Shown here one piece after another: positions 44,671 to 56,435 of a DNA stretch of 64,000 nt; positions within the stretch are counted from its first letter, which is position 1; every line of letters starts with the position of its first letter. The position numbers and the translations under genes are program-made. The DNA is from Erpobdella octoculata (taxonomy: Eukaryota; Annelida; Clitellata; Hirudinida; Erpobdellidae). The stretch lies in NCBI GenBank assembly GCA_963978895.1, contig OZ022246.1, positions 3,324,955 to 3,388,954 on the forward strand. The letters run 5' to 3'. The notes under the pieces are model-generated. The model was not told the origin of the DNA and did not search any database. It was given only the letters and a program-made list of their open reading frames with translations.

Positions 44671-46320
44671 ATGCGAATCACTCAAGTGACGAAAGCTGAT
44701 TCGCCTCAACTGCGGCGGAAAGCTGACGGCGACAGGAACGACAACAAGACAGACGACGTCTTCGATAGTTGTGCAATAACCCTGACCATCTCCGACTTGG
44801 AGCTCTGTAAACAACAACAACAACAACATCAATACTCTTCTTCAACATCTAACATTCCGACGAATGCAGAAAAAACCTGCCAAAAAAATGTTTTCGTTCC
44901 GATGGCCAGTCAGATAAGAAAGCACTTTGATTCAGCAACCCACAAACGTCGGCTGGTTCAAAAAACAGGAGAGTGCCAAGTAACTAATAGGAATGTGACG
45001 AAACGAAAGCTGAAATATCTTTTCGACATTTTCACGACTCTGGTTGACATGAAGTGGCGTTTTCACTTCTTAATGTTCGCCGCTGCGTTCGTTGTAACGT
45101 GGTGTGCTTTTGCGCTCGCCTGGTTCTGCATTGCAGTGGCTCATGGAGATCACCTCAATTACAAGAATGATTCGTGGAATTCATGCGTCGACAATGTTTA
45201 CGATTACAGTACCGCTCTTCTCTTCAGTATTGAAACTCAAACATCTATTGGATACGGTTACCGTGTAGTTGAGTCTGAATGTGGTTTTGCTGTTTTTTTG
45301 CTGATGCTCCAGTCGTTAGTTGGTACCTTAATTCAATGCCTCATAACGGGCATAATCTTCGCCAAAATTTCACGTCCCAAGGGTCGATCACAGACTATGA
45401 TGTTCAGTAAAAAAGCTGTGATCTGCAAACGTGACAATGAATATAATCTGCTATTCCGAATTGGAGATATGCGTAAATCTCATATTATCGGTACTTCTAT
45501 AAGAGCAGTTCTCGTCAAAAACAGGTTCACCAGTGAAGGAGAGTCTATTCCACTCTGTCAATTTCCACTTCATCTTGAAACAGAAATGGGTCAAACTGAT
45601 AACTTTGTGTTTTTTATCTGGCCAGTGACTGTTGTACATCGAATTAATGAGCAAAGTCCTCTTTGGGATATGTCTCTTGAAAGTTTGTGGAATGAACATT
45701 TTGAAATAATCGTATTACTTGAAGGTACCATCGAGTCAACTGGAATGTTAACTCAAGTGAGAACTTCTTATGTTCCTATGGAAATCGTTTGGGGCGAGCG
45801 ACTTGTACCCCTTTTAACCTATCAGCTCGAGAATGGACGCTACGAAATCGATTACAGCCAGTTCCACAACACGACTTCCATGAACATGCCCGAATGCAGT
45901 GCCAAAGAATATTCGGAAAAACTGAAACAAGGAGTTGGAAGTCCAACAAATCCAGATTCTGAATACTTTGCCTGTTTTACCGCTCCACCTGTGAGGCAAA
46001 TAAATACTTTTACAAATCGGTCTCTTCACAATCTTTTCTATAAGAGGAAAACTGACCGAACGTCTGGAATCGGATCTTCCAGCAGAGCCAACAAGAAAGT
46101 GTCTAAAAAATTACATCAATACAACAGGAAAAAAACCGTTTCCGAATCAAACGGCTCAATAGCGAGTAAAGAAAACGGCCAATTTAAAAACAACTCTACG
46201 ATTTCACCGGTTGATGAAAAAAAGATGAGAACTTCAAACTCTGATAGCAGCTTGTTGAAAAGACCACCAGCAACAGCAGCTGATACGACCGTGTTTCCAG
46301 ATGATGACAACAAAATATGA
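44671..46320 (+). CDS. Inward-rectifier-type K+ channel (Kir), copy 1, 549 aa
   Basis: Tetrameric plasma-membrane K+ channel subunit. One coding exon, with an AG acceptor at 44656-44657 just before it. I start at ATG 44671 (MRITQVTKADSP), conserved in copy 2; the ten open codons upstream cross the splice site and differ between copies. TM1 about 129-152, extracellular cysteines in NSCVDN and SECGF, selectivity filter GYGYR at 194-198, TM2 about 206-230, then the cytoplasmic domain with RKSHIIG, EGESIPL, LLEGTIES, IDYSQFHNT and a long Ser/Lys-rich tail. PIP2-type basic residues (AKISRPKGR, RKSH) are largely kept. The TM2 rectification site is Q222, not Asp, Asn or Glu. Stops 11 codons earlier than copy 2. 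Confidence 0.95.
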   Translation: MRITQVTKADSPQLRRKADGDRNDNKTDDVFDSCAITLTISDLELCKQQQQQHQYSSSTSNIPTNAEKTCQKNVFVPMASQIRKHFDSATHKRRLVQKTGECQVTNRNVTKRKLKYLFDIFTTLVDMKWRFHFLMFAAAFVVTWCAFALAWFCIAVAHGDHLNYKNDSWNSCVDNVYDYSTALLFSIETQTSIGYGYRVVESECGFAVFLLMLQSLVGTLIQCLITGIIFAKISRPKGRSQTMMFSKKAVICKRDNEYNLLFRIGDMRKSHIIGTSIRAVLVKNRFTSEGESIPLCQFPLHLETEMGQTDNFVFFIWPVTVVHRINEQSPLWDMSLESLWNEHFEIIVLLEGTIESTGMLTQVRTSYVPMEIVWGERLVPLLTYQLENGRYEIDYSQFHNTTSMNMPECSAKEYSEKLKQGVGSPTNPDSEYFACFTAPPVRQINTFTNRSLHNLFYKRKTDRTSGIGSSSRANKKVSKKLHQYNRKKTVSESNGSIASKENGQFKNNSTISPVDEKKMRTSNSDSSLLKRPPATAADTTVFPDDDNKI

Positions 46321-49138
46321 AGCACTTCAAACGAATACGGGGCTTTCTCGTGAAGGAATGTTTGCGTTAAGATTTCTGTTCCATTTCGTTATTGAGTATT
46401 CTTAGCCAAATATTTTTTTTTCATTAAGTGTGAATTTGTTAACTCAGACATTGTACACTGCAGTGATCTTTTCTTAGTTGTTTTGATCTTCTTATTTTTT
46501 TATAAAAAAAATCACTGCTTCAAAATTCAAACTAAAAACTTTTGGTTGAGTCAGTCGCTTTGACAGTGTTATAATAAGTGATATATCTGCTTGTTCAGCC
46601 GTTTGTTTTTCTTCCAAGAACGCGAACTCGATTGAAACTACTAACTTGAATAACAACAAATATCTTCTATTTTGAAATATCATGTAGCAATTAAAATGAG
46701 TTTGTTTTAAATTGTTTAAAAAATGTATAAACAGAAGGGAATATCAAACGATGAAAAGACTTCTTTTTCGATTATTTCAAGTAATCAAATAATATTTATA
46801 AAAAAAAAAAGTCTCATTGGTTTTTGAATTTACATTAAATAACGGTTTATTGTTGATAAAAACTTACTTCGGTATTAACACAAACAGCTTTTCTTCTGAC
46901 TGATTGGCAAAATATTTTCATACTTCCAGTTTCCAGCTTCCGACTCTGCTACCACGATATTGTCGATATTCAGAATGTTCGATCCTCAAAATATTTGACA
47001 ATTTGAGAATTTAAAAAAAACATTTTTCAAATATAAAATCTTCAAAACGATGAAAATGTAAAAAATCGAGTTTCCTTAGCGCTGGACTTCCAGACAATGA
47101 AGTATTGAAGTATTTTGATTTATCAAACCAGGACTAAAACACTCAATACCTAAATGTCAGCACTATACGTGAAATTGTACTCATCTTATTTGTATGATGT
47201 TCATCACATTTGTCAGGACTCATTTTGTACATAATCCTTCTTGAATAAAAAACCAAATTTTAAAAAAATCTGTAAAATACTTAAACTGTTTTCATAAGAC
47301 ACCTTAAGCTTTTTAAGATCCCAAACAAACAAACACAAAAACTTAACAGTAACGGGTTTTACATTTTTAGAAATCAAATTTCAAGAAAATCTATTAACCA
47401 AAATAAGCTGTCGCCTAAATCGACACACTTTGCATAACAACAGATAATAATCCGACAACGTAAGCAGTTAACTCCATCAGCCAGTCTCTCAACAACAATG
47501 TCTTCTCGCATTAGAGCAAGGAAGTCTTGATATAACAAGATATCCTTGATTAGAGAGAACATTTGTTGCATAAAACTTGCTTTCAACTCAATCAGATTTC
47601 ATACGGCGCTCGTCTACGCGCTGCAGCGACCACCCGTCGAATGGAGTCGAAAACATTACGCATAAGTGATCATATGTCTGATGTTCACTTTGGCTCAAAA
47701 TCTCCGAGACCGCAGAATTGCCGTTAGTTCACTTAGTTCAAAGCTGTGATATTTCAGTTACAACTTTTCAGCAGGACCAGTCTTCTGGAATGTACAATTG
47801 CAGCTATGTAACGATCACAACAACACTATCAATTACAAAAGGCTAAAGAACTCGATACCTATGCTCGAACATAAAATAAAACCAATAATTAATTGATTTT
47901 TCAAAAAATTACATCAAAACATTTTTCAATTAGTAATTATTTTTTTATTATTTAACTGAATTGATTATTCAGTTACTATTACAGTTAAATTTATTCAGCA
48001 TATTTCAGTTACTATTAATATTACTATTAACTGTCCATTATTTCTCTATTATTTTCCGTTTTCAGTTAGTATTACAGTTAACTTGAACATCACTGGTTCA
48101 AAGTAAAGCAATGCCGCAATGTCTTCTGGGCAAACAAGAATTTTTTGTTTTCGTTCAGACCTGACAGAAAAATGTTTTTTTGGTCATCACTTGAAAAGCT
48201 GATCTATTTTCTGTTAAAAAAGCTTTTAATACCGGGCCGATCCTTAATTTGAAGAATTTACAGTTAAATGACTCTCAATCAAGCAGTGGCAGACTTGAGC
48301 AGTTTACTTATAAGGATCTACCAGTTGATAAGAAGCGGTAAAAGCAATCCTGCAAATACGATTAACAAACTGTAACAAACGGAAAAGAATGGCAAAATCA
48401 ACTCAGAAAATGTTTCAATGAGTTTTATCAGCTTAACAAAAATAATAAATGTTAAACGAACAAATTTAGTCTATAATGTCTGAAAGTAAAAACAACTAAT
48501 TATAAAAATGTATAACAAGCAGAGAAAGCTCCGGTCGAAACTATCTTCTATTACAATTGAGTTTTTGCGAGCTAAACATACCTAGCTAATTTGGTTGTTA
48601 ATTTTTATGAGAATCTTTCGAGGGATGGATGAAGGGGAGATGGGATGGATCTAGGGGAGATGGGATGGATCAAGGAGAGATGGGAAATGAAAGTTTTAAA
48701 AATGTTAAGACAAATACTTACGACTACTTCTCCCCCGGTCATCAGCTTTTTTTTGGGAGAAGAAAGTGTGATAGTTTTCTAAAAAAAAATTGGAATTTAC
48801 GGACGCATCTGCATTCCTCAACCAGAAATTCTTGGATCTGCTACTGGCTCTCCTTAGCTTGCATATTAAAGTTTTTGTATGAATGGAGCTATGGGTTGTC
48901 TTAAAACACCTAGTTTAAAAGTCTACTATACACTACAGTAGAAATATCTTTAGACAGCTTCTGGCCTAGTTGTTTCCTTTTTGACGTATAATTAGGTAAC
49001 ATTCAGTTTAGTTATTAGTTAAGTAATATATTGCAAGTGGCTGACGATCGTTCTATAATTAATTTAGATATAAATCAGGCACAAGATGAAGATACAAGCA
49101 TATAAGAAAAATGTGTGCTAATTTAAAAAAATTAACTA
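46321..49138 (+). other. 3' flank of Kir copy 1 and spacer
   Basis: No gene seen. The first part is presumably 3' UTR. At 48619-48690 a short 24- to 25-bp tandem repeat, GGGATGGATCTAGGGGAGAT and variants, occurs three times. At about 48880-48930 the words TTGTCTTAAAACACCTAGTT resemble the tail of SINE family S, too short to call. Confidence 0.5.
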
Positions 49139-49839
49139 TTAGCTGCTGCTATTGCTCTCCGCTTTGCTACTGCTACTGCTGCTATTACTGCCACTACTAC
49201 TACTACTACACCTGCGGCTACGGTAACTACTACTACTACTTTTGCTGATGCGAATACTAACTGCTAATAGGCTACTTCTTCTACTGATGCTGATACTACT
49301 GTAAACGAATTCAAGACACATCTGAAGAAATTGAAATATTCGATTGAACTTTCAGAATTTCTTTCGATTGGTTAACTCTTGAACAAAGAAGGACAGCGCC
49401 TAATTGAGCAGCAACTGTTACCCTGACTAGAAAGGTTTACCACCTACCGTTAAAAAGGGGCGGAGCTTTCATTAACTGTGACCTCTTGTTACGTAAAGTA
49501 ATAAGTTGTTGACCCAGGTTTATTTTGTCAAGTTAATGCAGCTTTTAGTTTTACAGCAGTTACTGAATAAATCAAGGTTTATGATGCAGACTGTTTTGCA
49601 GAGCAGAAAAATACAATTTTTTTGTAAACAGGTTTTAAGCAGCTAATTTTATTTTGTTATAAATATAATTTTCTGGGTTATGTTTGTGCAAACTTGCATT
49701 AAGCATCTAGTATAACTCATTTAAAGTTGTGAAATTAATTCTTATTTGTTCTAAAATTTTAGGTGGTCGTATCCGGTTACATGTTTATGAAAATCGGATA
49801 CTACACTACTACTACTGCTGCTACAGTCGCCGCAGTAGT

Positions 49840-49885
<46 letters not shown>

Positions 49886-49914
49886 CAGCAGTAGTAATAG
49901 TAGTAGCAGTAGTT

Positions 49915-49982
<68 letters not shown>
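49139..49982. repeat. TAG/CTA trinucleotide repeat tracts before the R2-like fragment
   Basis: A degenerate CTA/CTG tract lies at 49140-49300. An inverted pair of tracts lies at 49799-49855 (CTACACTACTACTACTGCTG against CAGTAGTGTAGTAGTAG), and a TAG array with a few AGC and AGT variants runs 49838-49982. This is the left part of the microsatellite locus in which the retrotransposon copies sit. Spurious poly-Val, poly-Ser and poly-Thr frames cross it. Confidence 0.9.
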
Positions 49983-49983
<1 letters not shown>

Positions 49984-50163
49984 TGTTTTACCGAGTGTAG
50001 AAATTTCATGGTTCAGATTTATAATCGTCTCGGGGAAATCTCAGGCCCACGTGGGGACGTGAAATATTTTTGTCAAGTTTATAGGACATTTTATTCTTAT
50101 GTTTATTTTGTCCTGGCTGTAAATTATTGGATTTTTGAAATCTGAGAAAATAAATGATTGAAC
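49983..50163 (+). mobile_element. R2-like retrotransposon, 3' fragment (5'-truncated copy)
   Basis: About 180 bp from TGTTTTACCGAGTGTAG to AAATAAATGATTGAACAG. By eye it is identical, base for base, to the last 180 bp of the longer copy ending at 53999. It is flanked on both sides by TAG repeats. Severe 5' truncation with an intact 3' end is the usual outcome of target-primed reverse transcription. AATAAA lies about 13 bases from the 3' end. Confidence 0.9.
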
Positions 50164-51169
<1,006 letters not shown>

Positions 51170-51427
51170 CTCGAGCGAACGAACAGTGCGGACGTGCGGC
51201 TTTTGCTCCGACGTTTTACTTTGAATTTATAAAGTTTGTTGTTTTTTAACAATGCTTTTACTGTTTTAAACGTGTCCCCTACCTGCCCAGTGGGTCGGTG
51301 AGTACCTGAAATAACTTTTTTTTTAAAGGGGAAAATCGTAGGTTGCGATAAATTAACCGTTATATTTTTTGTCTAACGATCTCTATCGATTTGACTACGC
51401 AACCTACAAAACAAATTTATCTGAGCC

Positions 51428-52075
51428 ATGGACGATGAAGAAACTTCGAATAGCAGTTTACATAATTTTTCAATGAAAACTTTGAAAATTACTGAAAATT
51501 TCAACGTGGAACGCAAAGGTTATAATTTGAGGCATAAAACTGCTCAAAATACAAGGAGTGTTCCTCCTCTAAGCGTTCACTCTGCCTTCGATATTGTGTC
51601 TCCTGTACAACAACACGTTATAGCTGAACATGTTGATACGATTGAAAAACCAAAATGTCACTTTTGTTCTGCCACTTTCAACACAGAGAAGGGTGTAAAA
51701 CTACACGAGGTCAAAAAACACCCAAGAGAATATCATGCCGAAAGAGCTGGTAAATCTTACTCAAAATCAAGATGGCTCGAGGAAGAATCTAAGATGTTGG
51801 CAAAATTAGAAATGGAATTAGCTGGGGTTGGTGTGAAACGAATAAATATTGAACTACAGAAAAGATTTAATCATCGTACGTTAGAAGCAATTAAATGTCA
51901 TAGAAGACTTCCAGAGTACAAGACGTTTTTGCAGCAATATGATGACAGATCGCAAGATATTTCTGGCAACCGTTCAAACAGAGACAACGACACCGACACA
52001 GTTCAAGACAGAATTATTCCAGACATAAAATCAGATTGGAAAAAATTGGCTGAGGCAGAACTTCAATTAACGTAA
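51428..52075 (+). pseudogene. R2-like ORF, N-terminal part: C2H2 finger and Myb-like domain
   Basis: 216 codons including stop, starting MDDEETSNSS. Residues 78-97 form a C2H2 finger: CHFC, then HEVKKH. Then comes a Myb-like helix-turn-helix around SRWLEEESKMLAKLEMEL, with NIELQKRFNHRTLEAIKCHRR. One finger plus Myb is the arrangement that R2-clade proteins use to bind their DNA target. The frame stops at TAA 52073-52075, and homologous sequence continues in the next frame from 52075, so a small indel broke the ORF. Confidence 0.88.
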
Positions 52076-52512
52076 AAGAAAAGAAACGAATTAATCTTGT
52101 TTTGCACGATCATTTTCCTGCTCTGACCACTGACGCCATCAAAAGAATAAGAAACACTTCACAATATCGAATATTTTTGCAATCCCTTCTAATTTCAGAA
52201 ATCCCAGCAGCCAGAGTTCCTGATATAAATAACCATTTTTTAAATAATTCTTTTCCTCACGATACAACTAGCAACGACAGAGAGAGTTCTTTGAATTTGA
52301 AACAGTTTGTTATAGAAAGGTATCGACTCTTCAAATTGACGGAAGACGAATTCTCCAGTCTTTTGAATGCCAGGACAGATGCGGAAACAAAACAAAATCT
52401 CCTCGAGAAAGAATTCAATGATTGGTTTTCAGATAAAATATCTCCTCTCATCGAGGCTGACAGACTCAAAATGGCAAAAGTCCGAAACGACAAAAAAAAT
52501 ACTACAATATAA
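52075..52512 (+). pseudogene. R2-like ORF, middle part
   Basis: Continues in a shifted frame directly after the TAA at 52073, with KEKKRINLVLHDHFPALTTD followed by IKRIRNTSQYRIFLQ, which echoes the first Myb-like segment (AIKCHRRLPEYKTFLQQ). There may therefore be two related DNA-binding or linker modules. It ends in a Lys/Asn-rich stretch and a stop at 52510-52512, at the point where the RT core should begin. No catalytic RT motif is present. Confidence 0.75.
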
Positions 52513-53795
52513 GAACTTTGAATATTGAAGAAACGTACAAGTATCTTGGTACTGAAGTTGGACCAAAAAAGATAGTTACTTCAATTGCCAGTTTTATTCA
52601 AAGTTCTTTACACGCAATATCAAGAGCACCACTGAAACCATTTCAAAGAATGTATATTCTCAGAGCGCATGTCTTGCCAAGTTTGGTCCACCATCTGACA
52701 TTCGATTTTATAACGATGTCTTCACTAACTGCCGCCGACTTACAAATTAGAGCTGCCGTGAGGCGCTGGCTTAGGTTGCCAAAGGATACGCCTGTGCCAT
52801 TCTTCCATGCTCCTCTTAGAAGCGGAGGGCTGGGAATTTTGCAGCTGAGGCAATGGGCCCCTATTCTGAGACGAAAAAGACTCAATAGCTTATTAACTCA
52901 GGCTAAATATGGCAACGATGTGTTTTTGATGAATATTCTGCAGGAAAGTCTATCTGTGTTATCAGAAATTAGGAAATTCGGAAGACTTGGGAGTGGAATC
53001 GAAGGTGCTCAAAAATCACTACAACTCAAAACAACTGAAAATCTTTATAAATCTGTAGATGGTTATGGTTTGAAGTCTTTTTCATCAGGAATAGGATTAA
53101 GTGACTGGATCGTAGACGGAGTGAACAGAGTGCCATCAGATGTATTCATCAAGTGCATTAAAGTTCGTGCAGCCGTTCTCTACAACAAGCTTAGGGCGTC
53201 GCGGGGACGACCATTGGCCGATACGTCATGCGACGCTGGATGCAGAATACCTGAATCATTAGGACACATGATTCAAATCTGTCCCAAGAGTGATGGACCT
53301 AGGCGAGAACGTCACGACATCATCGTTCGCAAACTGGAAGAAAAATTCCAATCAAAGGGATTCATCACAAAAGTAGAACCGCGAATTAAAACCGAAATGG
53401 GTTTGAGAATTCCGGACCTTTGTGCATGGAAGGATGACCAATATTTTGTATGCGACGTTTCTGTTGTTTCTGATCTTGCAAACCTGAATGAGGAACATGA
53501 CAGGAAAATCAGAAAGTACGATATCAGGGACGTCCACGCATGGATGAAAGAAAACAACCCAGGTCAGGCTCTCAACTTAAAGCCTGTCATTACAGCTTTT
53601 GTGTGCAATTGGAGGGGGGTGATGTCAGAGAAGTCCTACAAGTTTTGGACTAGCTTTGGTGTCGGGAAAAAATTGTTGACTTACTATATACTTTCAGTGT
53701 TATTAAATACTTACAATATTTGGAAATTCTTTAAATGTTGTACATGGAGAGTAGGTCGGCGACGCAACAAATTGAAGAATGTTGGAAAACGTTGA
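52509..53795 (+). pseudogene. R2-like ORF, C-terminal part: RT thumb, zinc knuckle, endonuclease
   Basis: About 428 codons. It opens in the RT thumb (ETYKYLGTEVGP, APLKPFQRMYILRAHVLP), followed by the RLPKDTPVPFFHAP and GGLGILQLR region typical of R2. The zinc knuckle is CDAGC-x7-H-x4-C (C3CHC spacing C-x3-C-x7-H-x4-C). The restriction-like endonuclease has RIPDLCAW and VCDVSVVSD, matching the PD...D core. It stays open to TGA at 53793, so the endonuclease half looks uncorrupted even though the RT core is gone. Confidence 0.9.
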
Positions 53796-53999
53796 ATTAT
53801 TTTTTGCCTGAAATTGTATGTTTTACCGAGTGTAGAAATTTCATGGTTCAGATTTATAATCGTCTCGGGGAAATCTCAGGCCCACGTGGGGACGTGAAAT
53901 ATTTTTGTCAAGTTTATAGGACATTTTATTCTTATGTTTATTTTGTCCTGGCTGTAAATTATTGGATTTTTGAAATCTGAGAAAATAAATGATTGAACA

Positions 54000-54048
54000 G
54001 TAGTAGTAGTAGTAGTAGTAGTAGCAGTAGTAGTTGTAGTAGTAGTAG
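54000..54048. repeat. TAG tract after the R2-like copy
   Basis: TAGTAG with AGC and TTG variants, immediately following the element 3' end GAACAG. It is the right-hand flank of the same microsatellite locus and is more degenerate than the central AGT array. Confidence 0.93.
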
Positions 54049-54120
54049 GGGTGGGGTGGTTTCGTCTTCTAGTTTTTGATGACCAGGTAAAAAGGTATTA
54101 ACCGAAAAAAAGAAGTTACA

Positions 54121-54660
54121 TTTTAAAGCCTACATAGTTACATACGAGTATTTTGTAAACAATTCTGGCGTGTGCTTCAAGCACGTGCAGCACAGTCGTT
54201 AAATAATTGGACATTCCTGCACCTAAGCAAATTTTCAAAGCGATCTGATGTATACACATTTACACACTGTACAAATTTCAAATGATCTAACACCTTAAAC
54301 CTAACTAATTAACCTGTATCAAGTGTCTGACCAACCACAGCTGGTCGGATTCAAGTATAAGATGATCAGATTGATCAGTCTCATCACACTTTTTAGTTAA
54401 TTTTTAAACGCCAGCAACTCAAAATCAAAGGTGTGGTAGGTACTATTACAGCTAATACGCTTGCAGTTAATATTACGAGTGTGTTTACAGTGTATTACTA
54501 TGCCGCTATTAAAAGTGTTGTTGTTTAGTAATTGTTGTTTACAATTTTCCAGACTTTGACATAGAACAGGATACAGTGTAATCATCTTTCTTTTGGATAA
54601 TGACTGAGCTCTGTAAGCGTTTTTCTCTTCGATCAAGTAAACTCCGAACGAAGCACTAGA
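54121..54660 (+). promoter_or_regulatory. Conserved upstream block of Kir copy 2
   Basis: Homologous to 40000-40620 (see that entry), in the same orientation, about 1.75 kb before the Kir copy 2 coding exon. This distance is 2.3 kb shorter than in copy 1. Sequence between this block and the coding exon is mostly not alignable by eye between the copies, so the block may be retained by selection. The obvious GTAAGT donor of copy 1 is not preserved here (AGAG/GTCGGT near 54703 is the nearest equivalent). Confidence 0.6.
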
Positions 54661-54709
54661 AGACCCATAACTTTATTATTTTACTGTCGAAGCTGCCGTA
54701 TAGAGGTCG

Positions 54710-56421
54710 GTTTAAATTTTATTTGAATTATTATTTCATATGATATTTGCGAAAAATATGTCTTACCTAATATGAAATCCTATCTCCGTTTTCACTGCTC
54801 GTTTGTTGTGAATTAAATCAAGTCGAGTCCAGTCCCATCGGTTCTGGTTAGTGAATAATCGACAATGAAATTAATTTTTTGCCGGCTGAACAGAAAGAAC
54901 GGAATCGGAATGCATTCAGCACGTGAAGCAAGTGGAAATTTTTCGCGGATGCCTGCAATAAACGTTCATTTGTTTTGGAGAAATCGTGTTGAATTGAATT
55001 TTGCAAACTTTTCAAATAGGAATATACCGTTTATTGCTTCTTTTGCGTGTGCCATTCTAGTAAATTCTTAATAAGTGGAGAAAGATTTTTTGCGTCATAT
55101 GCATTTTTCAGGTGTTTTTGTTTATTAAAAAATGTTTAAAAAGTCATTTAACGTTTGCTTCATTAGAAAAAGTATGCTGAAACTGACAAAATACACTTTA
55201 TAATTTATAGAATATTTAAAGAAATACACGTTTTTTTACGCGAGACCAAAAAAATCGAAAAACATTATTACGTATTCATTAAAGCTATAAAATATACTTA
55301 TGCACAGAATCTGAGAAAAAGTGTTTAGGAATGAAACTGAAAAGAACTGATTTTGTTCACGAAAATCCAAATGCGTCATCTCTACAGACGCCATTAAATG
55401 ATGTAACGCGAATCTAAGAAATGGCCTGATTGTCATTTTTCAACTGCTAGTGAGAAAGAAGTATACTGGAATTTTGAAAATAAGAAATATGAAATTCTAG
55501 AGATGTGTACTCTTCTTATATAATTAGCACATTACACGTACCAATAATGTTAATGTGTAGTTGAATAAACAGTCGTATCACATATCTGTACGTTATACTA
55601 AATAAATATATTATGAAAAAATTATTTTTTGATGCAAGAGAAGAAGAGCTTAACTGATGACAAAAAAAAGAAATGAAATCAGACTGATCTAGTTTGAGTA
55701 AGCTAAAAGCTAACTGGTAAAAACCAGTTCCCCACATATAAACATGGCATTGTGGCGTTAATATTGGTGACATCACTTACCATTTAATGGGGAGAAGAAA
55801 GGCCAAAAGATAGCAGTTCGATCCAGACCATAGTGGTCACTCACTTACCTCAGCGTTTAATTACTAAATAAAATGTAGCTAGGCAGACACCAAATGTGTA
55901 TACTAATAGGGTAATATAGTATTTGCCACTCTACCGTCTCTACCTTATCAAATAACTTTTCTTTAGAAGATTTTTAAGCCGCATTTAACGTGGTTGACAT
56001 AAATTACATTTAGCCATTAGTGTCATCCTAAAAAATATACATTTTTTAAATTTTCATTTTATTTATATTTACATATAAAAATCTGAATGTTTCTAGAGTC
56101 GAACTGACTTTCGGAATGTTTAAATATCGAATAATATTCAAATGTTTCGATTCAGACTTATTTACGCTGATTTGTTACGGTCTCCATCGTGGTCGTTTGT
56201 CATGCTTGATTCTGCATTTTTTATTATATTGCTGGAAGCTCAGTGAATTGGATTAGCTTTCTGTTTGTGCTGACAATGTATGTATCTATTTCTATAAAAG
56301 GCATCCGTTTCAGCTAGAACATTTAGAAATGAATTAGTTAAAACCGATAAACGTGTGAAAGTCATCAATAATTGTTTTGCTTTTATTAACACATTATAAT
56401 ACCAAATGGAATCTGATTGCA
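54710..56421 (+). other. Presumed 5' intron or upstream region of Kir copy 2
   Basis: No coding exon supported. Ordinary AT-rich sequence without strong repeats. The last bases, ATCTGATTGCAG, form the acceptor of the Kir copy 2 coding exon. Confidence 0.45.
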
Positions 56422-56435
56422 GAAAATCCAGAGAC

